A model generated the notes under the pieces. The model did not search any database. It was given only the letters and a program-made list of their open reading frames with translations, and was not told where the DNA came from. Below are positions 35,081-48,480 of a DNA stretch of 64,000 nt, piece after piece (position 1 is the first letter of the stretch; the number at the start of each line of letters is the position of its first letter). Source of the stretch: Anas platyrhynchos (taxonomy: Eukaryota > Chordata > Aves > Anseriformes > Anatidae); NCBI RefSeq assembly GCF_047663525.1, contig NC_092605.1, forward strand, positions 2,356,001 through 2,420,000, given 5' to 3'. The position numbers and the translations under genes are program-made.

Positions 35081-38000
35081 TGCCTGCTTAAAAAACGAAA
35101 CTCCCGAAAAGTCTACAGAAATTCTAGTATCTGTGTGGAGGTATAGAAGGAATATTAAATAGCAGAAAGGGGAACATAGATCCATCCATATGTGTCTGGA
35201 CAAATAATGAAGTTAGTAATTTTCTTAAAGAAATCCAAGAAAGTTGCTCTCGGGAGTTACTTTGATGTCATTTGGTGGTGTCAAACCCAACCTTGCTGTT
35301 CTGGAATTTTCTCAGTAACCAGAAGGTGAAAATGAGAAAAACTAAGCAAAAAGCATAAATGATAAGCCACTCAACACTGGTTAATAATCCAAAGTGCCAG
35401 GAAAGTATCAAAGTCTTATGATTTTGAGCATTTTCAATCATATTTGTAGTTTGTTTTGTTTAAAAAAGGCAGTTTCAACCTGAGAAGAATATTGATCAGT
35501 GTTATCTTAAAATTGGCAGTGTGTGTATTAAGTTGAAGCTTGGGGTTTTGGGTTTTTTGTTTTTCTAATACTTGGCATGTTTAAACTTAAGTCATTTCAC
35601 TTCCAGAATATGCTTAGTTTCTCTTAGAAAACAACAAAAAAAATATTTTAGGTGTCCCTAAAATAGAAAAAGAAAAACCAGTGTTTGGACCATTAGATTT
35701 TTCCATTTGAAATCATTAATATTTTGCAATCTGGATGAAGCTGTGGATATTTGTACTCTGAAATGTCAGCCAGAATCTTACAATTTCACATACTTGTCAC
35801 CATTTTACAGGCTTCAGGTTCATATTACAAATTGGTGGTAATATTTTTCAGGTCAGCTAAGTGTTCCCTTCTCCTGTCTCCCTTTCCCAAAATCTAGCAT
35901 TTTAAAGAAAATCAAGACACAAATTGGAGTTCCAGACAAATACATCACCTAGATATCACAAAGGCAGCCCTCCTGCAAACCTTGGAGCAGGCTGGGCTCC
36001 TGCATGTCCAATACAGCTCTGTAACACCACGGGCAGTGGAAACATGAGAAAAGATGCCTACAGACTGCAAAGATGATGGCTGGGTAAAGGGACATAGGGG
36101 TGAGTAATGGTCTAAATTCTGGAACAAAGACTAACCAAGAAGCTGCTTCAGAAAAGGTGGGAAAAAGTCATACTTAGCTGTTACAAGATAGTCCACCAAA
36201 GAAAAATTCCCATCTCATCTCTGGAAACTTGAAACCACCCCCAGATTCTTCATTTTCCCTGCTTTTTGTCAATTCTTTTCTTTCAATGCATTCCCTTACA
36301 TGTCACAGGGAATTCCTGTGCCAGCGCTCCAACAGCACAAGTGACATGCAATGCAAGACAAACTTCCACTTGCGCTCCTAACAAATGCACAAAGCACAAA
36401 TGTATGAAGCACAGCTGCACTCGTACCCTCTAAATGTTTCAAAAGGGTTTGTCTTCCAGGAAACGTGGTCATTTGTCAGCTTCCTACACTGAAAGTGCTT
36501 TAAAGCAAATAGCACTGCAAAGGACAGCCCTGCAAACTACTACTTCCAATTAGAATTATTTATTTTTTCTGCAGTCCATATGAGAGGAGTGGAGGAAGAA
36601 AACTCACCCTATTCTACATCTTTGCAACAGGAGAGAGGGGCAAGCTAATGCAGTTCACCTGTTCTGCTCTTCTGGCAGGGTAAGTTTTTCTTCTATGCTT
36701 ATATCTTGCCCAAGCCAACATAAAAGGTTTCTCTGTCCAAATACTAGTTCTTTTGCTGCTCTGAGCTCAGAAAATGGAGAGAATTTATCACTTACAATTT
36801 CGTATTGTCCTGGTTCAGAGGCGAGAGATGCAGTCTCGAGCCACTGTTGACATTCCTGGCATGTATGGATAGCACAGGCAGTTTACATTTACAAGCCAGA
36901 AACATAAAGAACAACCTTTCGTAAGCATTTGCTTTTATTGTGACATCTCAGCTGTGCAGCTGTGCTGTAATCTCCATGCCAAGGAGATGAAATCATTAAC
37001 TTGTTTGAATTCTTGCTTTTATCAGAGCAGAGCAGCTATCATAATGGAAGGAGTAACTTCTCGCTAGGTTAAGTGGTTTTAATTTGTTCTTAGCAGGAGT
37101 CTTTTGACTCGACTGTCAGATGGCATTTATATAATGCCGATCCTCTTCAAAGCACTTCTGCAAGACCAATTATCTCAGAACACGCTCTTGCAAACTCATT
37201 GTTGCTGCCCTTCCTTTGTAGTGAGCGAGGGACCGAGACACCAAGAGCCTGCCGGCCTGGCTGCTCGGGGCCGGGGCTTGCACCTTGCATTGTCCCAGGC
37301 TGCCACAGGAGGAGATATCACGGAAAGGCTTAGGAGGAATCACAGGGATGAGGGTCCCCTCTGCACTCAGGAAAAAAAAAGTGAATTAAATGGAAAGCTA
37401 AATCCCCAGCGTCACCCAGAGCAGCCCCTGCCCTGCTGCCCAGGCTACTGATTTAAATGGAGAAAAATACTGCATACAAGGAGGATTTTAAAGGGAGTCT
37501 CAGGTTCAGGTATTCGGGATGAAATGTAACAGTTTTCTGCTCTTACCAAGAAGTTCATCTGGTGCCAGACAAAACATCAAGTCAGGAACATAGTGGATTT
37601 TCATGGAGGAGAGAGGAATATACGGCAGTGTTAGGAGCTGTGTTTTTTAAATGTGGAAGTATTTATTTAAAAAAATAAAAAAAAATAAAAAAATAAAAAA
37701 AACTTTGAAACTAAGAAGACTGCTTTCTTACGAGAAGTTCAGATCCTGTGTGCCAAAGTCACTTCTGAACTTGCAAATGTGGTGGATTTGGTAATTTGGT
37801 AGCATCTCCTGTGTTTTCACCTTTTGGATGAGGTCTGATGCTCTCTGCCTCCTCTGTTTGTGGCCTGTTTATCTCAGGTAATTCAGCAGTGAAGACAAAA
37901 CCTCAAGGGCTTCTAGAATCAAGAAAGGTGGACGAAAGCTAACCACAAACACAAACAAAACATTCAGGAGCAGGCACCTTCGTGCTGGTAAAGCTGAGAG

Positions 38001-41000
38001 CAGGAAGATCCGGGATTACACTAAGGTGTCTGAGGTCAGACAGGTTAGAGTAAGGTCTAAGGTTCCTAGGTTTCAGAAGGACAAGTTGCCTTCTCCCATC
38101 CAAATTTTGTTGTAGACAGGCAATTTAAAATATTTGTAACAAAAAGAAATAAGGTATAAAATAGGATTTTGTTCATCCTAAACTCCTTCTGTGATTCCAG
38201 GTGTCCGATGCGCAAGGGACTGTGATTCTAAAGCAAACAGTGACCATGGCAGTCAGTGTGATCCCTGAGGGGCTGATGTGTGTTTATATCATTCCTCTAA
38301 GGTTCCAGATCTTCTGTGTAATGAGTAAAAGAAAAATATTCCCAGAGCGGGAGAGGTGTGTGGCTGAGCGAACACTTTGCTGAGGAAAGGAGACATCTCA
38401 GAGAAGGTGATGGGAGAAAACCATTCACGAAACTTATGGAAATCTCATGAAAACATGGACCTTTGTCTCCAATAATTCTGCACAGAATGTATTCTTCCTT
38501 GCACTCAAATTGTCCTCTCTATGAACATTAACAAATAGAAATAATATCTGTCAGGAATAAAACCTGTGAATATCCTGGACACAGCATCACTCCGTTCCAA
38601 CTCGTACTTGAGGGAAATCAGGGTCCACATGCTTTCCTGTGCTGTCATTACAGCTTAGACAGGGCCCCTTTGTACCAGCTGTCTCAGGTTCTGAGAGCCT
38701 CTGCCACACAGCTTCCAAACCATAACTTTCTGCATTATGTTTCCTGCAAACTGTTCCTAGCCATTCCTTGCTCAATTGTATCAAACTCGAGCAGACTGGT
38801 GTTATTTCAGAAGAGCTCACAGACAACAAATAGCAGCATTTGCTGAATACATGACTGCCAGATTCTACGTGGAAGAGTAATAAAATGCAAAGTACATAAC
38901 TCAGCTCCGCATAGCTTGGTCTGGCTGCTTGCCCTTTTGCCTCTGAATGGCTTTTTGAATCCCTGCCCTGCCCAATACAAGTGAAATTATTCTAATTATA
39001 CAGTTTGAAAGAGTCCCTGGTGACATGCTGGATAGTGATCGTTTCCTAGTTCACTGCAAAACAATTTCGCATATAATACAGATTACACAAAGGGTCATGA
39101 GCTCATAGAAACTCTGAAACTGTCTTTCAAAGCTTTGTATTCGCTCCGAGTCTAGGTCACTTTTGGGTATGGATTAAAGAAAGATGATGAACCTTCTGAT
39201 ATTTTCAAGTAAGCTTGTAGACATTTTATTCTTCTTAATTTCAGACTTGCATCCTCTAAAGAAATAGAAATAGATCGGCCCTTTTCCTTATTCCATTTTC
39301 AGATGCATGATGAATTAAGCAGGTTGTGCTTGTCAGCTCTGTTTATTAAAATGGACCAAAACCAAGCCCCAGAACCCAAACAACATTCTAACCAACGGAA
39401 GTTCAAAGTAGGATCCATTTTTTTTTATTTTATTTTTTTTTTTTACCTGTTTTCCCCTTGTAAATGACCCAAACCCAAATTTTAAGGGCATTTTCATCAG
39501 GATTTGATATATGTGTAATCACTAAGAGGACCTGCAGAACAGTCAAAGTCTATAGTTCAGAAGATAAAATACAGATATAGAGATCTGACTGTTCTTCAAG
39601 AATCTTTTATCCAGGCTATGACACAAAATCTTTGCCCAGGAGGATGGATATAATACTTTCAGTTATCACGTTCTGCCTGTGCAGGTTTCCCTTCCCAACT
39701 CAGACAATGGCAGTCTTCTGCAGAAACGTTGTCCCAGTCTGTAGGAGCAGAAGTAGTAGGAATGGTTGTTGTTTTGTCTGATCGATGGTCTCATGCTCTA
39801 AGATGTGCCGCATCCCTTAATATGTGCTTACAACTACAAATCAGTGTAATTCGGGCCATAAAATTATATGGGCAAACATGTAAAATTACTATCGTTAGTC
39901 AGATTGATCACTCATAGGATAAAATGAGGACGCATGCATGCACTTTGCATATCCTGTGTCAAACATTTTCCAAGTTGTTGTATAATATTCTGTCTTGAAT
40001 GTTGAATTTTAATCAAAAACTCAAAAACAGGAAATTGTCAGCAAGGCCCACCAACAGCTTTGGGCTTTCCACCACAGAAAATCCCCCGTGCTGAATCCTT
40101 AACCTGGTGCTTTGTCTGTGATACTGTGAGGTTATGGGCTTTGATTTCAGGCTGGTCATGAGTGGCATCAAAAATATGAGGTGAGAAAGAACTACACTGA
40201 AAAGAAATGAGGTCTCCCTCTCTCCCCTTTCCCTATTCCAAGCTTGATGTATTTCCAAGAGTCAAAAACAAAAGATGTGGTCTGCTGTTGTAATGACCTC
40301 ACCTGCAAAACACTACGCAGAGCCATGCCAGCACAGATTTTTCATGCACATGTAATATGCAGCTATCCAGCACTGTTTTTCATATTATTTTTTTTTCCCT
40401 CAGTAGTTTCATCAACAGAAAAATAGCCATGCACCATGCAACATCAGGATGGCAGTGGGGAAATGCAAAGAAAGAACACCTGGATGCAAATTCAGTCCTT
40501 GTGTTTTTAGGAGTCTTGTTCCAGCCTCTTCACTCCTTTATTTCTTTTACTGTTTTGTTACTGTTCTTTATTTGATTTTCGTATCCAATGTAGCAATGGA
40601 GATAGAGAAATGCAGAGATCTGTCTGACGGTAACTTTTTGCTATCTGTAGGATGCACTGCCTCCCACATTTGAAGCAAAACTTAATGCTTTGGAAAGCCA
40701 GAAGTCAAGTTAGGTAATACCTAATTTTTTTGATGTTTTTAAAAAAGAAAGAAGAAGAAGAAAAGCTGAAATAAATCAAAGGAAGGGTGCTGCTATAGAA
40801 TCAAATCCCAGCCTCATTGAAAAATAAAATAAAAATCAGATAGGTCCAGGGGCTCACCTGTGGTATTTTTAATCCCAAGAGCATAGGGTTGATGTGCTTC
40901 AAACTGTCACCCAAGGTGTATGTATTACCTGTATGGATGTTTAGCAGTTCAGAAGAGTCTCGGGTGTGATCCCAGCTGAGGGGATCCTCTGCCTCATATC

Positions 41001-42883
41001 CCTCCCTGCTGACTGGGTGTACCAGTGGCACATCCACAGGGGCCACACAGCACTGCGGGAGCAGTGGGAGGGCAGAGGCTTGTAGGCACCACACTGTGAC
41101 ATGCAGCCCCCTTACACTGCCTGCTGGACATCTGCAACCACTTCTAGAAGCTGCTTTTTTCCCCCCAAATGCTCCCTTTTCCCATTTTCTTCTTCAAGAG
41201 ATAACTGTAAGGAGCACATCCTTTGTGGATAGGTGGTCCCTCCTCCTGCAGACAAGCTTTTAAAACAAGATGCATGAAATACCTGTTGGACCTGAAATCA
41301 TTGCCCTAGTGGCTGAAGGGTGGCCCTGGGCCAACAAGGAGCTGAATTCCCACCTGAACTCCACTGCAGATATCTTGCTTTATCTCAGACTGAGATAGAA
41401 CAATCCTTCCAGCACCATGCCCAGATGCCCATCTGGGGATGTTTCATTTGGCTCTTTCTGGACGCAGGAAACTATCTCCACCACTCGTGGTCTTTCCAGA
41501 TGCAGTTACAAGTGGCTTGTTTTGGTGGGAAGAGCTCAAAGTTAACCTTTCAGATCTTCTGGAGTAGAATTAAAAGCAAAAATAACTTTGGATTGCAAAA
41601 TCTGTAATCACAGTGCTTACACAGACAGCTTAAATCATCTCCCTCAAGCCCTTGAATCCACCACGCTCCTGCTTACGACTGCTAGCAAACTTGCGCAGGG
41701 GACTGAGATTTTTTTTTCTAAATTAAACTTGGACTGGATGTTTTGGTGAACTTGTCTCTTTTATAATAAATATTTTCCCCTACAATTATGGAATTGTCTG
41801 TTTCGTTTCAAACTGTTTCTTCACCCCAGGATTCAGAAAGAGCGATGTTTTTTTAATGTGGAAATTTCTTGCACAGGTCCTATTGTCCTGTGAGCCAAAT
41901 CCCATTTTATGTTTCTTAAAGATTTATTTATTGATACTTTTTTGGCCCACCTGATTAGTTACACAACTACATATCACAGACGGGATGTAACCACCAGTTT
42001 AAAAACCTTTTTGAAATGTGACTTGAAGCAGCCAAAGAAGCTTTATCAGTATCACACTGATTTATTTAGCACATACAATGATTTACTACAGCAATTGGGT
42101 TTTGCTTGAAAGTTTTTTTTTCTTTTTCTTTTGGTCTCTTCTGAAAAGTTGACACATCTAACCACTATTGTTTTCTATTCTAATCTTTTCAAATTTTTAG
42201 GGTTTAAATCATCTCTAATAAATAAAAACTTTCAGTAGAAACATGAGAAGGAAACTTACTTTTCTTTCCAACTACTCCTGACCATATGGCAAGTTAAAGT
42301 TTTTTTTTTCTGTTTTCTGCTTCTGTTTGTTTTGTAATTAAGAATCTTCTTGAACGAGAGAAAAAATATATATCTTGCCGATCTTGGATCCTTCCTTACT
42401 TATAGAGCCAAACTTCTTTGAACTTTCTGACAAATCCCATTAATTTTTACCCTATTACATACTAAGGTTCCAATTCTTAGCTCAGGCTGGAAGTGCTGAA
42501 ATGGCAGAAGCAGTTGGCATTGCAAATCCCAGGAGATTTCCAGTAAAATTTTGGCAGCCTGGAAGGCTAAGTTCAGGATATTTTGGAAAGGTATCTAAAT
42601 TAATCTTTTCATACCGGTGCCATTCATCAGTGTGGATGGACTAGCTATTAAGCTTTATCATTCAGGAAGGCATTGCCCAGAATATAAGTGTGTATGCTTT
42701 TTAACATTCCTTCATTATTGCTGGAGAGCCAGCCCCACCGTGTCAAAAGCCCCACCGTGCACTGTAGATCCTTTGAATAAAGAGATGCCCCTTTGTCTCA
42801 AAGAGCTTACTTTGTAACTGCATTTGGTATTGCAGCTCTTCCTATTTTCACAAACCCTCTATAAGTGAAGGAAGTGGGGCCAG
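35081..42883. other. Unique non-coding sequence, no gene recognised
   Basis: Simple tracts: AAAAT-type at 37669-37702 and a T-rich tract at 39418-39444. Two CAGCTG E-boxes sit eight bases apart at 36949-36962, and a small hairpin GGCATT/AATGCC is at 37122-37138. The 115-codon plus frame at 37104-37451 runs through a CpG-containing patch and has no recognisable domain. Other frames are at most 97 codons. Confidence 0.5.
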
Positions 42884-43020
42884 TCCTTATTTTAAGATGG
42901 GAGGTAGAAGCTCACAAGTGTAAATGATTTGTCAAAAACAATGACAAGTCAAAAATTAAAATGCAGAGCTTTTGACTTCTCCCCTATTGCCAAAACCACC
43001 ACAGCATCATTCTCTCCCCT
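42884..43020 (-). repeat. MIR-type SINE fossil
   Basis: On the + strand, 'ccttattttaagatggga' (about 42,884), 'gtaaatgatttgtcaaaaac' (about 42,919), 'aatgcagagctttt' (about 42,960), 'gacttctcccctattgcc' and an 'aaccaccacagca' segment near 43,000 follow the order of antisense MIR from the CORE end to the complement of the tRNA-like head. Divergence is high, but order and spacing are consistent. Confidence 0.58.
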
Positions 43021-46000
43021 TTGTAAGGAAAAAGCTGCTGGTTCCTGAGGGAGATTTTTAAAGGCAGATACTATTGGGATTTTCAAAAATACGCAGTTGC
43101 GTGGGAGTCTGGTACCTAGGCGTGAAGCAACTACGTGCTTTTCCAAACACGTCCTTCTGCATCTTGGAAATCTGACCTTTTTTTCCTAGGTGTAGTCCAT
43201 ACTGTGAACATTCTAGATCTCTCTCAGAGATCCAGTTGTGGTTTTTGCCCTATTGCTAAAATGTTTTTAATGCCAGGCAGGGATTCAACAGTTTGCCGGG
43301 AAAGACTGTTCCAAGCTCTTCAAATGCAGTTCTAGTAATTTTTCCAACTGATAAATATACTGCGGAGGACTCCCAACCCTTCCTTTTCCAGAGACATAAA
43401 CAAGCTACAGACCATTCTCGGTTTGAATCACATTCTGGGTTTTGAAGTTGCAAAGTCCTGAAATCCAGCACATTATCTCATGTTAAATACACTCCTGTTC
43501 TATATGATTAATATGCTTTCTACTTAATTGAAGCGTGACACACAAAGCAAAAAATGTTAATTGAATGTTAGAGCTCATGAAAGTTGCCAGGTTCTTGGGA
43601 GATAATTTTGCTGAGGGGATAACTTATCTTTTTGAGCTTTATTTCTTTTTGGTTTTGGAAGCATTGAAGAAGTATTAGCTTAGAGAGAAAACACATTTAT
43701 TTATTGGCTTTCATTTCTTGCAAATAATGGCTATTTTATTTTTCAGAAAGCATGCCTAGCTTGGCTCTTAACTATAGGTTTTGAAAAAAACTCATAAAAG
43801 AAGAAAACCTGTTCACCAAACCTCTGAACTTGAGCCTTATCCTAGATATAATCTCTGTTTGAAATGAAGTCTGACTGCTGACCTTTTCCAGCTGAGTACC
43901 CCATCACCTGCCAGATTTCTCTTCTGAAAAATTACTTTTATGTTTCCTGGTAACTTAGGCTGCATATAATTTTATAGTAGACCCTTCTGGGAAAGACTGC
44001 TCAAGATTTGTGATTTGCTTTACATGACCAATTAAGACAAGAAAACAGACAATTAGAGTAATTGTGATAGTAATGACTGTTATAAACCATTATGCATTGA
44101 TTTCAGTTGTTTAGAAGTCTGGGTGGTTTTCTGGATGTACGATTTTTTTTATACACTGAGTATTGTTCAACACATACAAATGAAGCTACCACTAAGGTAG
44201 TTGTTTCTTCTGCAAGTCAATGCAATATATTTAAAATTCATTAGCACTAAAACTATGATCCCCAGTGAATAAATTTGGCAGCTCAATAGAAACAAAGTGG
44301 TGATCAGATGTCCTAGAAAGTGGCAGAGTCCCCCCAAAATGGCATTAAAGACTTTTAAGATCTCTGGTACACAACAATCACAACTCGTAATATCCATCCT
44401 CAGCTTCATTTGTGCTAAAGCTACCGACTGGCAGATGACTGCATATCAAGCACATTGATACAGTCTGTGTTTTTAAACTACATTATCCTCATCCCCGTTA
44501 TGAAGAAAGGCAACTCCTTGCAATCCCCACTACACTCCTGCATAACTGTGAACAATCTGCTGTAGTCTCTAGAGAGAGATCTGTGATTCTTAGAGTGCTT
44601 CTGACTAGGGTTTTAAAAAGCATTGCATTAAAGCCCACATACATTCCTTGTATTTTGTTCAGAAACCACAGTAATAGGCTTAAACAAGAAATACACTCCT
44701 TGTTGATGCAGATTTTTTTTTTTTCCATTTTTGGCTTTTTGTGTATTCCACAGAGGAAAAGGGAACAAGAAAAAGCACAAGAACACGTACATGTTGAGTG
44801 GAGAATTTGCAGAATAGCTGAAGACCTGATCTTCCTCGTTAATTTTTATTGAGAATAAGAACATATCAAGCATTAAACAAAAGTGTATTTTGATATATGA
44901 CATAGCAAATTTCTATATTTTCTCAGATTCTGATCATGAAGTCTCTGGATATGATTTCATATAAAGGTTTGATAAGAAATCCCATGCTATGGATAGAAGT
45001 TTCACAGCACTAATTTGGGCACCTCATACATGACTCCTACTTTTGGATTAATGAATGCTTTTGACTGTGTGCTTGATAACCTGCTCCACTGAACAATTTT
45101 CTGGTGTACCATGCAAGTACAGAATGTACAATACTAATTAGCTGCTTTGCCCATCTACTTAAAACATTTTGCACATGCCAGCAAATGTAAATACACAATT
45201 AGGGCATATTTAGTTAAAAGACAAAGCAAAACAAAGTACAACTATTATTAGCCAGAAAACAAAACAAAACAAAACAAAAAAAAAAAACAACACCTTCACA
45301 ATCTTCATCCATATTGAGGTCTAATTAAGTTGCAAAATGTGTAAATCAGCTCAGGTGGCTAGTTAAGGTTTGGGAAACAATCCCAGATTAGAAAGTACTG
45401 TGCTAAAAATTTAGATGCTGAGGGTGACTATGGCTTGATAACTATTGTTACTATTAGCTGTTGTTTGTCTACACACTCACTATAAAAATACTCATAAGCC
45501 AAGTGTGAAAGCAATTAGCATTAGGAAGTTGTGTTAATAGGAATTAGAAAAGTGGTCACAGGAGATCATTACAGATGAACAATATTAAATGTCAATTGTA
45601 TCAGATGTTTTGGGTTGTTATATGCCTTTCCTACTTAAATGTAGGAAGTGAATAAAATTCAGCTCATTATCAGCTCAGTTTAATGACTAAAACAAGATTG
45701 AGGGGAAAGAAATGGATAAGCATGTTCTCACTCTTCTTGAGCTCTTGTCAATTCCATATCCAGAAATATTGCACTTTGCAGTGCTTGAGGTTGTCCAGCA
45801 TTATAAAGTGCTTAAAGAGTTAGTGCCAGAGGAGATAAAACGAAACTTTCCTCCAGGGAAGAATTTGAAACATTCCTCAGTGCGGTGAATGCAGGATTTT
45901 CAGGTTAGAGGTAATTTCCCTCAATCTGAAACACGAGGTCTTGTATCTGAGCATTGCCCTGACACAAAGTAGTGCTTTGCAACAGCCTGACAGCTTCTTT

Positions 46001-47046
46001 TTTTTTTTTCTTTTTTTTTTTTTTTTCTTTCAGACTTACATAGGGAACTAATTAAAAGAGAGTTGCTTAATTTCCATTGTAGGGTGATTCAGCTTGTCTA
46101 AAGGCTGACTGAAGCATCCAATTCACTGCTTTGAAAATGAGTCCTTGCATGTCCAAGGCATGCAAGGTTCATACACACAGAAACAGCAGCGTCCTGTGGC
46201 AAGATCTGGATGCAGAACTCACAGCTTTTTAATGAAAGCTGGTCAAAGATCCAGTGGGTGACGCATGGCATGGTAATCATCACTCCATCTCTCACACAGT
46301 CCAGTGCCTCCCAGAATTTGTCCACCTGGGCTTGATTCCTACCTGTTTTCTGCATAGCAAAGTGGTTTCTTTCCCACACTGTGTCAAATCTGAGGAGGTT
46401 TCAGCAAAGCGAGTGAGAGAGAAGCAATTGAGAACTAATAACTACTGCTGTCTGATAACAAACCCCGGACTGTCAGGGTTTATGCTTGTTAAATGTGTCT
46501 GCAAGCTCTAAAAAGCTAATTAAAGCTAAGCATATTCTTCTCATCTTACAGGTGCTCCATGTCTGTGGGCTATAAGATACCAAAAAACACTTCTGTTTCC
46601 CTGGCCCTTTAACACAGTGTCAAAGCGATGAACCCTAAATGAACTTTCATCTTTCTTGAGGTGTTGCTAGGTGCTAATTAGCCTTAGGGATATAGAAGAA
46701 GGGGAAAAAGTGCAGCAAGGGATTTCTGTGGAGTTTGTTTTTGTGCCCATTCTCTCGAAATCAGCCCTAAAGCCTGTCAGAGGCTGCTGTGACATTTGTT
46801 CCCGTGTTGTGCTTCTTATAGGTGTGTGCACATATTAATTTGTGTATGTATTGATGCTTCAGTGGGTATTTTAGCAAACTGGTTTTCCTCATTCTTTAGC
46901 CAGGGCTTTCTGTAACATTAACAAAGCAGAGGGGAAGCCACAGCAATGTTTGTGTTTCCCAGGTCATTGTTAGTTCGGTTCAGCTAAGGAAAACTTTCAT
47001 CTCAGAGGTCTGTCTGATAACTGCTTTATTACATCTCTATAAAATG

Positions 47047-47081
<35 letters not shown>

Positions 47082-48269
47082 AGAGCATATTCTACAGTCT
47101 CAGGTAAAAATGGGCAGAGCTGAAGAAAGCCACAGGTCTTAATGTTCCTCTCTCTGTTAAATTCCCAGTGTCCCCCCAGGAGGAGGAGTGTGAGGTGCCC
47201 TCGGTTCCTGACAGCCGCAGCTCTACGTGCTCGAACACTCAGGCACTTTCTAATAAAGGGCTTTGGGAAACTGGATGCGGACTTGGCCTACCCAGATACC
47301 CACTCTTTTTTTTTTTTTTTTTTTTAATGTTCCATTTACTGAGAAGGAAGGAAGTGGTGAGAAAGTCGAGTTACGTGCCCAGCCACAGAGTCCCAGAAGT
47401 TTACAGTATTCCCATATTCCCAAGGACGCTCATATTCTTGGCAGGCTGACGTTAGTGGCAGGCTCACCTAAATGCGCTTATGGCTGCTGTCAAACCCTTC
47501 ATAACATGGCAGAGTACATCTTGTTTGTGGATATCCTAGCCTTTTCTTATTCAATTTCCTACTGTTAAATTACCCTGCGCACTCTTGTAACTATATAATC
47601 ACAGTCAATTCCTGCATTGTTTGGGGTGATTGAATCCAAAGCTTTTGGGCTTTTTCGGGTCATGTGTGCCAGACCTCAGAGTGACCTTAACTAACAATCC
47701 CTTGTTTCTCTTCCTCTTTCATGTACTTACTTTCCAGGATCAATCTCTTTCCAAAAATAATATTAATTTTGGCCTCGTACCTTACTCTATGTCTCTCCGG
47801 TATATGTCTGAAGCAGTAAGGATAAGAACAAAGCCCTCTGTCTTTAAAACACTTCTCTTTCAGCCACAGATGGGTCCTTTATATCCACTGTACTTCTAGG
47901 GGGGAAGATGAAGTTTTTTGCAGTAACAGAACTCCTTGCCAGAGCTAGCGACTCATGCAGCATCCGTCAGGACTGTCTGTTGGACTTGTTCCCATCACAT
48001 TTTAATACCCTTCAGGCATGAAGGGCAATTCACAACCAGCCAAAGCAATCCAGGATCACTAATGCACAATCGCTTTCTTCCAACTTAGAACATTTGTCCA
48101 ATGCATTCTGCATTAAAAAGGTCACAGAACAAGTAAAGTGCAGAATAATGTACATTTATTGCAGTGTAAAGGGACAAAAAGGGCAGGAGAGGCTGAACCT
48201 GGAATACCGTGCTCCGTTCCAATGGCTGCAGCGAGAACCAGTAGCTGGTTGCCACTGATTGTAAGATTG
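43021..48269. other. Unique non-coding sequence with long A/T tracts
   Basis: Tracts: (CAAAA)n running into poly-A at 45256-45290, an interrupted poly-T at 45998-46030, A32 at 47049-47080 and T20 at 47306-47325. Frames of at most 101 codons, several made of poly-Phe/Lys from these tracts. No exon or other repeat recognised. Confidence 0.55.
47049..47080. repeat. A32 homopolymer
   Basis: Thirty-two uninterrupted A residues. The T20 run at 47306-47325 lies 225 bases downstream in inverted polarity. The segment between is not a repeat I recognise. Confidence 0.85.
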
Positions 48270-48480
48270 CAACAAGAGTTAGATCAATGTGTTTAACAGA
48301 AGAGCACTATAATCCTTGGAAAGAAATTCCTGCCAGAGTCAGTGGATCTTTATCTCTTCAGAGCAAGCCTGGATGTCTTTCTGGATGATACACCAGGCGA
48401 AAAGCCCAGACTCCAGTGGGCTGTGAACTGGGGAAGGAGACTAAGGCAGAGAGAAAATGAGACTTCACCCTGTGTCTTAA
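48270..48480 (+). mobile_element. CR1-superfamily LINE fossil, 3' coding end
   Basis: Codons at 48318-48389 read GKKFLPESVDLYLFRASLDVFLDDT. This matches the layout of the CR1-type reverse-transcriptase C-terminus (W.[FL]LP..V......LF+..LDVFL). The upstream 'gtttaacagaagagcactat' stretch also resembles this family's coding end. The variable spacer appears shortened and the frame is not open further upstream. The copy is old and unlike the young CR1 at 22.6 kb; it may belong to a different CR1/L3 lineage. Confidence 0.5.
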
